Positions 55,852 to 64,000 of a DNA stretch of 64,000 nt are shown here, piece after piece. Within the stretch, counting starts at the first letter, position 1. Each line of letters begins with the position of its first letter. This DNA comes from Bathynomus jamesi (lineage: Eukaryota > Arthropoda > Malacostraca > Isopoda > Cirolanidae). The DNA lies in assembly GCA_023014485.1 (NCBI GenBank), contig JAJOZX010005519.1, forward strand, positions 105,001-169,000. Direction: 5' to 3'. The position numbers and the translations under genes were made by a program. Below the pieces are notes generated by a model that saw nothing but the letters and a program-made list of their open reading frames with translations, was not told the origin of the DNA and ran no database searches.

Positions 55852-56510
55852 CAGGGTGTTTCTAAAGTAACCATCTATTTTGGTGAAATAGGGGGATTTT
55901 AAACAATTGTTATATTGGCATAATGGTATGTGCATTGTTATACAAAATTCATCTATTTATAATATTTCAATTGCTTTACACGATTTTTTGTTATTTATTT
56001 TATTTTATTTTCAGACCCATATCATTGATGATGGATGTGCAAGAACGGGTTTATGTAGTAACATGCAGGATAAAAGGCATGAAGTGCAATGAAATTAAGA
56101 AAAGTTTGAGAGAAGGTTTCGTAAAACAGGCTATTCGCGAATTAGTAAACAAATTTATGAGGACTGGATCTGTGCATGACGAGCGTAGATCTGGACGGCC
56201 AAGAAGATCTCACGAAAGAATCGAATCTGTTCAAGAAGCATTCGAAGAGGATCCACAATTATCGATTCGGAGGGCATCCCACAGATTAGAAATTCCACAA
56301 ACAACGGTTTACAGAATTCTACGTTATGATTTAAAGAAAAAGCCATACCACATTCAAGTGTTCCACAACTTACAAGAAGAAGATTATCCACGAAGAGCAA
56401 CAATGTGTGCCGAGCTTACAAATATATATATATATTTTCATGTTTTAAAGGTGTTTTTTTTATAATTCATATTATTTCGCAAAATAGATGGTTACTTTAG
56501 AAACACCCTG
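55852..56510 (+). mobile_element. mariner-like element, internally deleted
   Basis: 31-bp inverted ends starting CAGGGTGTTTCTAAAGTAAC, flanked by TA. Carries the N-terminal part of a transposase (from about 56030): MDVQERVYVVTCRIKGMKCN, SGRPRRSHERIES and LSIRRASHRLEIPQTTVYRI, two helix-turn-helix units; the DDD/E catalytic part is gone. Confidence 0.93.
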
Positions 56511-56621
56511 TATAATAATAATTACATATTACATACTCGGTCAGATAAAATCACTTAACTGTACCAGGGAAGGCTACGTTAGATTAGACTGGGCAATGAA
56601 GTTTTTTAGTTGTGCCATATA
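56511..56621. other. spacer between two mariner-like elements
   Basis: About 110 bp inside an intron of the proteasome pseudogene; nothing recognised. Confidence 0.5.
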
Positions 56622-58170
56622 TCGGCCGGCCCAAAAGAAAAAAAGCCTTGAGATTTGAACATCGATAACTTCAAAAATATACTTGCAAAATTTACATAAC
56701 TTTTACCTCAATCTATTGATAAGCCATCATAGAAATTTCAGACTTTTACATAAAATACTTTTTACACAGTTCAGGGAACAATGAGGTATGATGAAAAAAA
56801 ACAAATATCCTAAATCCTAAATGTGTATAGCTGTACCTGGCAACTATTCCAAGACTTGTAGTTTCCTTAGCCTATGGATAATCTGTTAGTCTCTGAAAAA
56901 CGTCAGATGATATAGGCTACGCCCATCTTAAATAGTTTTTTAAACTTACCCTTCAAATTATGATTCTAACTAACCGTGAAAAAGCGGTGATTGAAAAGTG
57001 TTTCTTGAAAAAAAGATGGACTAGGACAAGAATTTTGAGGGAATTTCTGGGAATAACTTGTAATGTCACGTCTGTGAATAGAATAATTAAAAAACTTAAA
57101 GCAACCCGGTTCGACGCCACAGAAGCGTAGAAGTGGTCGGCCTAAAACAGTTTACACTCGAGACTATCGAAATGATGAGCCTATCTCAAGAGGATCGACC
57201 TGGGTCACACTGCTCTCAGAGGAAAATTGCAAGAAACTTAGGTATCAGTCGAAGTTCCATACAAACAATGCAGAGAACGGGAGGACTTAAAAGTATTTAA
57301 AAGGATCATGTTTCAAAATGTGACAGCAATGTAAGAGCTAAAAGAAAAATTCGTTGTAGAAAATTGCTTGATAGATTTTCGTCCAATGATGTTAAAAAAA
57401 ATAGTTTTTACAGATGAAAAAGATTTCACCATCGAGATTGCTCGAAACTCCCCGAACGATGTTGTTTATGGTCGGCGTAAGGAAGACATTCCTCCATCGA
57501 GACTTTACCACCAGACAAGTCGGTTTTCCAAAAAAATCATGGTATTAGCAGGTGTATCGTGGAATGGAAAGACGAAAATTCATTTCATTTCAGAAAATAA
57601 AAAATTAATTCCGAAACCTATGTAAATATCTAAGTGGAGAATCTTTTGCCTGATTGTCGGCGTTTGTATTTGGAAAAGATTTCATACTCCAACAAGATGG
57701 TGCTACAGCTCATACTAGCAAGTTCACACAGGATTATCTACAACAGAATGTAGTCAACTTCATTGGAAAAAACGACTGGCCCCCGCAATCACCTAATTGC
57801 AATCCCATGGGTTATTGCATATGGAATACTAGCAGAGATTTATGAAGGCCAAGCAGGAACGTTTACAGAAATGCAATTAAAGAAAAAAATACTCGAATGT
57901 TGGGGAAAAATAACATTAGCAGGAATCAGAAAATGTATCATGTCGTGGAAGAATAATAAAATTTTTTTTAGTTTATGATATTCGTTTTTTTCACCATACC
58001 TCATTGTTCCCTCATCTGTGGAAAAAGTATTATGTAGAGGTCTGAAATTTTTATGATGGTTTATAAATAGAATGAGGTAAAAGTAATGTAAATTTTGCAA
58101 GTGTGAACTGGATATTTTTGAAGTTATTGATGTTCAAATCTCAAGGCGTTTTTTTTTGGGGGCCACCCGA
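56622..58170 (+). mobile_element. Tc1/mariner element with ~175-bp inverted repeats
   Basis: Ends TCGGCCGGCCC and GGCCACCCGA between TA dinucleotides; the inverted arms (56622-56795 and 57990-58170) continue through CTTGAGATTTGAACATCGAT and TCAGGGAACAATGAGGTATG. The transposase is read on + from 56962 (MILTNREKAVIEKCFLKK) through VFTDEKDFTIEIARN, LQQDGATAHTSKFTQDYL (second D) and WPPQSPNCNPMGYCIWN, ending near 57978. It has several frameshifts and an altered third catalytic site (PNCNPM instead of PDLNPx). Confidence 0.9.
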
Positions 58171-60439
58171 TATAACATACTCCGAGACCTTGGGTGCAAG
58201 GATCGACACATTATTATTAATGGCAATGACAAAGAAAGTGATAGTGGGGACAATTAATTCAATGCAGAACGCCTTCGACTCAGGGTGTAGTAGTAGTAGT
58301 AGTTGAAAGGGCAGATCCCACCTGAACATGAAACAGGCGGTCCGGCAAAAGAGCCCGATTACAGACGGGCAAGCGCCCACTTAGTTCAAAGACTTGGGAT
58401 TACATAAAATATCATTCGTCCAAGCAATATTGTAAGCTTTCCGGAGGTTAGAAATGGCTGAAAATGCTGCTTGCATGCAAAACTTCGCAGACAGAGGACT
58501 CCAACCGGATAAGAATGTCAGTCGTGGAGTACAACTTAAATAAACGGAAACCACATTGGTAAAGGGTCATAAAACCTCCCCTTTTCAGAAACCAGACCAG
58601 CCACACCTTAAAAAGTCGGGGGATAACGCAATGGATGCGAGTGATCCCTCCCTCGGGCGAGGAAAGGGAGGACCGTAGCCATCCTCCAACCCGAAGGAAG
58701 GAACCTTCCCATCAAACCCTGTTAAAGAAATCTCAAGTCAAAAAGCTACTCATTACATTACACTTGGACAACATGAAATCACTCGAGCCTATCGAGGTTA
58801 TCCAAGTCAGATAACTGATCCAAAGCTAACTTTCGGTTTTGGCGATTATATTTTCTGATATTCTCAGATTTCAATTTTAACAATCCGGAGGACGGATCGG
58901 AGTATTGAAGAAACGGGGGGACGTATTTGACTCGCATAACCTCCACTCCTCCAGTCTATTGTACTGTGAAGTGTGGTAAATGACATCTGGCGTTCATTGA
59001 CGGGCATTTAAACTCAAATGAACGGTCATCTACTTCCACCGTACCAGCAAGACATAATGCAACGTGAAGCCGTATGTCAATAGTCACGTAGACCATAGAA
59101 AGGAAGATATTTTAGGGAATCCAGGTCCTTTAATGAGTACAGCAAACCCTGCAGGAACATTTGTAGGAAACCATTGTCTGAAAGCAGAGTGCACACCGTC
59201 CATGTCCCCCGCATAACGCAACTGAAAACACTAATATAGATATAGGATAAAGTGAATCAAGGTGTTCTACGAAATCATTAATTCTATACCAGCCGGGGTT
59301 CAGCACTTGTCAGCAAAAAGGAGTGCCACCAAATATTGGCAATGTCTTGTCGACAAAGTACCATCAGTCCGAAATTAATCCATCAATCGATTTAAAGATA
59401 AAATAAGCAAATAAATTAAAGACAAAAAGTTCATCATTTGCCAACTAAACACTAATTTCTTCACTGAGAAATCCAACCTTATTGCCACAACCACGTACAA
59501 TATGCTCTAACGATCTAACACACCCACACACTTTCTTTCTCAACTATTTCTTAAGACATCCCAGGCAGTCATACTGATGCATTATTTCACCAAATAAAAT
59601 CAAGCACCCCCAGTGAGAGAACCATAATTTTGCACAAAAGCTTACCCGAATGCTTTAAAAGTTTTGCCAATGAACTTATTTCAATACAAAATAATAATAT
59701 ATATTATATTGTACAACTACGAATTACCTCGGTTTTGGGGTAAAGTCCATTGGAAAAGGAAGAAATTACAACGGGAAATATCACGTACGAAAGTTTATGA
59801 GCAATGAGCCTACTATAAGAGACGTTAGGCCTACAGTGGCAACAAAACGAACGAAATACGTATAAAAGTTTCCACGCGGTAATGTCAATAACAAAGGCGT
59901 GCGTTTACTGCAACAGTAGGCCCAAAAACCCTAAAATTGAACTAGTCTCGATTATGGATTCAGCTTACAAGATGTCTAAAGTGAATTTCTTCATCTTTTA
60001 GATGGGCAGCTTAATCCCAAAACACGGAAATAAATTAACGAAAAAGCATCGACCGCTTAGACATTAACTTCGTTGGAAATTTTCAACAGATCCCTTGTAT
60101 GATAGGCAATACGATTATTTTTTATATTTTTTTTTTTCACAACTTTATGACTAAAATATTTTAGTAGATCCAGTATAGCTACAGGTTTGTTTTTTAATTT
60201 TCTTCTTATGCTCTCGAGTTTTTACATCTATACTATTACGTAATATTTTCTACTAAATATACAATAAATCATTTAATTTAAAATCATGTAAAATTTTGTA
60301 AAGTTTATATTGTATTTATTATTATTTTTTGTTCTCTCTATTATTATTACTTGCCACTTTCACTATTTTTATGTAATAAATAAGCTAAATGCCATTAATT
60401 TTGCCTAAAAAGCCTCCATGCTTCCAAGGGCATATTCAG
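58171..60439. other. intron of the pseudogene, unrecognised
   Basis: 58300-59300 is less AT-rich than its surroundings but has no long open frame, no RNA signature I can name, and no clear repeat. One missing proteasome exon could lie here or to the right, but I did not find it. Confidence 0.4.
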
Positions 60440-61215
60440 ATTAGAGTACTGTGAATATATTAGTCATAGCAAATATCTAAAAATTGTAAAACTCTGTCAC
60501 CTGTATTATTTTCTAATAAAGTTTGAAGTACACTCGCATCTAAATTCTCCAAACTTGAAAACATTTTAAACATCTGTGTCACATCTCTCCTCAAACAATG
60601 TGTCTTAAAACTAAACATATTGAATTCCTTTAATCTTTCACTGTATTCCAATCTTCTTAGGGATAAGCTTGGTTCCTAAATTGCACACCTTCAAACATAT
60701 CTACATCCTACCTATGGTGAGGTAACCAAGTTTGAATGCAGTATTCTAAGTAAGGCCTAACATGAGAATTATATAATCCACAAATGACTTCGTTACTCTC
60801 ATAACTAACATTCCTCTTCATAATACCTACCACTTTATTTGCCTTATTTCTAACCTCTTAGCACTGCTCACAAAATTGTAGATTACTATAAAGCCAAGCT
60901 CTTTTTCCCTGACTAACATCTTCAACCAGTTTCCTTACATCTCATAACTATAGTAGTTTTTTTTTTTCCCCTGCCAAAATGGAGAACTCTTCATTTTTTA
61001 ACATTGAATTCCATCTACCCTTTACTCGCCCAGACAACTAATCTATCCAGATCTTTTCATAGCTTATAAGAATTTTCTATATTTGTAACTGGGGCAACTA
61101 CTTTTGTATCTGCAAATTTAGATATTTCACAACCTACTCCCTTCTCTACATCATTTAGATGCATAATAAAGAGTATTGAACCTAACCCTGTGCTATCCTA
61201 CTTCTCACCTTTGAC
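60440..61215 (-). pseudogene. CR1/L2-like LINE, degenerate
   Basis: Reading leftward: GSTGLGSILFIMHLND and SKFADTKVVAPV (a degraded FADD box) near 61190-61090, MEFNVKK near 61010, and the C-terminal MEYSERLKEFNMFSFKTH, RRDVTQMFKMF near 60651-60560. Many stops and frame changes. It is a different and older copy than that at 50,771. Confidence 0.82.
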
Positions 61216-61788
61216 ACCCCAAATTACTTCCACATGATACAAATATTAAAAATTTCAATCAGGTAATAATCGTCACACTGAATATGTGGCTATTACAATT
61301 CTAAAAATAAATATATAAATTTTTTATGTTGCATTTGGTAATTACTACTTACTAGATTCTTAAAAAGAATTATACAGAATGATGAATAGCAAGTAAAATG
61401 GATGCAGCTTTGAAACTAATACCTTCATTGCCTTATCTTAAGTAATGAGCCAATACAAAAACTAAAATACAAATATTGTACTGAGTAGTTTTTTACTACA
61501 CATCAAAAAAAATACAACTGGTTCATATACATAGATAAGCTGTTAAGTACATATTTCAGTGTCAAAACTTAGAAAATTTGGTAACTGATTGACGAAGTTC
61601 CTTCTTAGTTGAATTAATAGTCAGAAAGTATTTCCTTTTTATATCAAATTTTACTTTAATATAAAGTTTAAAGCTCTTATTAAAATAGGGGTATGGCTTT
61701 TTTCCTAAAAGAAAAAAATGGGTACGAATACAAGTCTTGTTATGTGCAATATAGCACACCAAATTTGTTATAGTCGGTTTATTATTAC
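61216..61788. other. intron, nothing recognised
   Basis: AT-rich; no repeat or gene recognised. Confidence 0.45.
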
Positions 61789-61922
61789 CTGATATCTAAA
61801 TAAATACTGCTTCAGCATCCGGCTAGCAGCAATTACGGGCACTTGACGTCCTGTGTGCAAACGATGTAATTCAAGTTGGCTGGACATCATCTGCATTGTC
61901 ATATCTAAATCAGCTGCTGTAC

Positions 61923-62394
61923 CTACAACATTGAAATTGAAAACTGAAACATTGAAACAGTTATAAGCTTTTGATTTGATATACTGTACAAAAGAAAGTT
62001 GAAACCTGGATAACAATTAAATGATAGTTTACTAAAAGTCCATCAAAAGGACCACACCCAAAAACCCAACTGGTGGTCCAACTGGTAACCCAAAAACTGA
62101 TCCAGCCCTCAAAATAATTGTCATCTTTCAATGATTTTCCATCTATGAAAAATTACAGGAAAGAGAGCAAGAGGGATTAACTCCTTTGGCTGGTTGCCCC
62201 AAAGTTCTAATTATTTTTAACCACTGTCAGAAAGAGAAGTGGAAAGTCTTAGCTCTTAAGCAGTTAAAAAGTTAGGTCACCTTAAACTGAACAAACATAC
62301 AAAAATCTCTTGTGGATGCATGACACCTTATCTATTTATAAAACATCCAACCCCCACCATCTGTTTATGAAACACAAAACAAGAGGTTACAAAC
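61923..62394. other. intron of the proteasome pseudogene
   Basis: Between the exons at 61789-61922 and 62395-62585. No repeat recognised. Confidence 0.5.
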
Positions 62395-62873
62395 CAGCTC
62401 CACAATAGTAGTACATATTTGGTTGAAGATAATGAACTTTCTGACACCATTTGTGCGCAATAATATTTCCAGAGGTTGCTCTTGTATCTGCTCCAAGGAC
62501 AACTCCATCCTTGAAGTCTATTCCTGCATTCCTGTAGAATGAAACTTGGCCATTGTTATTCCATGTGAGATGAGTTTTTCCATTTCTGAAATAAGATTTT
62601 TATATATAGCTAACTGCTAATACAATGAACTTGGTTGAGAACTTGCTAATCACTCATTATTTTCAATTTTAATTTTTTTTAAATGATAAGACCACACAAA
62701 GAAAAAAAAAAAAAAAAAAAGGGATTTTTCATGAAATTTAAAGCCTAAGGTCAACCCCCCAACCACTGTTCAAAGTCTGACACCCCCTAGACTTTAGGAT
62801 GCTATATTATAAGCAACACCATCACAGATGAGCAAACCTAACTTAAAAGTTAACATGAATTTGTACATAGGCC

Positions 62874-63374
62874 CAGTGGTGAGCTGGACCCGGTTCACAC
62901 CGGTTTGCGCGAACCAGTTGTTAAAATCTTTTTGAAAATAAGAACCAGTTGTTAACTTTCTTGCTGGACACTGAAAAAGCATAGATGTACTGATATTTAT
63001 GTTTTGCCTAATAATTCATTATTGCTAAAGTTGACTGAGCAATTTAACTTTAACTATGTAGATACTGTAATATGATTCATCAGTTTTTATTAAATAATTC
63101 TTCTTTTCTGATTTCATTAGAAACGTCTATTTCTCTAATTAACTATACTAATTAATTGTCATGCAGTTATTAATACCTAGCTGAATCATAAAATGCACAC
63201 ACTTGAAAAAGGCAAATAGCGAGATAATTAATTTAATTAAAATTGCGAAAGGGTGGGGTGGGAAGGGTTGTCAATTTTTTATTGCCGAATTCAGAATTTT
63301 TTATACAGAACCCGGTGGTTAAAATTTTGGCAGCTTAGCGAACTGGTTGTTAAAATTTTGGCAGCTCACCACTG
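62874..63374. mobile_element. hAT-type MITE with perfect 8-bp duplication
   Basis: Inverted ends CAGTGGTGAGCTG and CAGCTCACCACTG; flanked by CATAGGCC on both sides (62866-62873, 63375-63382). 501 bp, non-coding, with sub-terminal repeats of AACCAGTTGTTAA and GGTTGTTAAAATTTTGGCAG. It is inserted in the first intron of the proteasome pseudogene. Confidence 0.95.
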
Positions 63375-63462
63375 CATAGGCCTATGAAATTCTTAACTAA
63401 TTTACCTACCTTGCGAAGTTACCAAACTGAAAACCTGGATGATGTTCCTGAAGAACTTCCAT

Positions 63463-63912
63463 TTTTATTATAAATAAAGAAAAGCTTACAACCTACGTAA
63501 TCAGAAATTATTAATAAAATTTTATTTACTATGAACAGTTCTAAGCTTTCACTGCTGAAGAATATGAGCTAAATATTATATTTGTAAAACCATAAAAAGA
63601 AAAAAAAAATTTAATAAGTGCAGAAAAGAACATTAAAATATATGAAGAACCAGGGTCAGTTGGTTTAAACCATTAAAAGAAAATCAGTCATTTAACTGGG
63701 GGACTGACCCAGTTTATGACCCACGTAGTGGAAGGTTAATATCCCTTCTGACGTATGGTGGTCTCCCACATATCAAAGATGAAAAATCTAAAGGGGATAG
63801 GTCTAGATAACAAACTGGCCATCTTGTGGTCCTTCTCAGCCAATCCACGACTCAGGGCATGTTTTGCCTAAAAATTATGCACAAAATAAAGGGTACCAAG
63901 ATTTTTTTTTTA
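63463..63912. other. sequence upstream of the proteasome pseudogene
   Basis: AT-rich; no promoter element identified. 63690-63900 may be more of the LINE that starts at 63913. Confidence 0.4.
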
Positions 63913-64000
63913 ACCAAATTCTGAAGGACATCAGGAACATCAATGGAGTCAAAGTTGAAGTCTTCAAAAGAAGACTAGACACCTAGCTCAGGAGAGTACC
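63913..64000 (+). pseudogene. LINE C-terminal fragment cut by the window edge
   Basis: Encodes LKDIRNINGVKVEVFKRRLD, a stop, then LRRVP, matching the C-terminal block of the LINE at 2076 (KDLRNTKG, DIFKRRLDAWLRTIP). Same family, opposite strand. Confidence 0.8.

Larger units (their letters stand above)
54936..63462 (-). pseudogene. proteasome beta-2 subunit (PSMB7-like) unprocessed pseudogene
   Basis: Exons on the - strand: 63410-63462 (MEVLQEHHPGFQFGNFA), 62395-62585 ([31 protein letters not shown]), 61789-61922 ([31 protein letters not shown]), 55679-55770 (GSGSLAAVTVFEARWKPDME), 55371-55517 ([31 protein letters not shown]) and 54936-55031 (TRGTTEILSMKRRPIEIISE, stop). Order, phases and most splice sites fit a 20S beta-2 subunit. 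Lesions: the catalytic Thr-Thr before IAG is replaced ([12 protein letters not shown]); TCGGG is doubled at about 55730-55740, shifting frame (92 nt instead of 87); the donor after that exon reads GAG|ATAAGA instead of GT; and the exon for the segment between FRYQ and the GSGSLAA exon was not found. So it is a decaying duplicate, not a retrocopy. Confidence 0.88.

Noticed and set aside
58141..58380. 79-codon - strand open frame as a gene
   Set aside because: No recognisable domain, it overlaps a transposon end, and no splice or start context supports it.

Overview
The window is nuclear DNA of an animal, almost certainly an arthropod. It has split genes with GT-AG introns, an AT-rich background, a (TTAGG)n telomere-type array, and a dense load of transposons (Maverick/Polinton, Penelope, BEL/Pao, CR1/L2-like LINEs, Tc1/mariner, hAT, Merlin-like hairpins). 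I cannot name the species; a chelicerate or crustacean fits the gene structure best, but that is inference.

Two cellular genes frame the window. On the + strand, from before base 1 to 53,741, runs the C-terminal half of a thioester protein of the alpha-2-macroglobulin/complement C3/TEP family. It has four alternative bait-region exons (630-816, 9802-10021, 11041-11215, 27558-27705) followed by eleven constant exons (31103-53741). The constant part carries the GCGEQNM thioester, a C3-type reactive histidine, and the receptor-binding domain. All four bait exons end in a variant of the family motif RxxFPET[WF]xW, enter in phase 1 and leave in phase 2, so exactly one must be chosen to keep frame. 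On the - strand, 63,462 to 54,936, lies a broken, intron-containing copy of a proteasome beta-2 (PSMB7-like) gene, tail to tail with the TEP gene.

Everything else that I recognise sits in introns or between these genes. The largest guest is a 13.3-kb Maverick/Polinton (13,872-27,197) with ~310-bp terminal inverted repeats, lying between the third and fourth bait exons. Its morphogenesis set (protease, major capsid, penton-like protein, basic core-like protein, integrase, packaging ATPase) is on the - strand and its DNA polymerase B on the + strand, all frameshifted. Two small + strand exons near its left end look spliced to the polymerase N-terminal exon across the whole opposite-strand block.

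Other elements by region: 2-12 kb has a LINE, a Tc1 copy with one stop, tRNA-like inverted repeats and Merlin-like hairpins; 34-41 kb has hAT remnants, hairpins with ribozyme-like cores, a mariner-like element carrying a nested hairpin, and a 2.2-kb palindrome of two Penelope ends; 43-51 kb has a very young internally deleted BEL/Pao element, a hAT (ZMYM1-type) with perfect target duplication, and a LINE; 55-64 kb has two mariner-like elements, a LINE remnant and a hAT MITE inside the proteasome pseudogene. Exon boundaries were set by reading splice sites and checking phase by hand; no alignment or RNA data were available.
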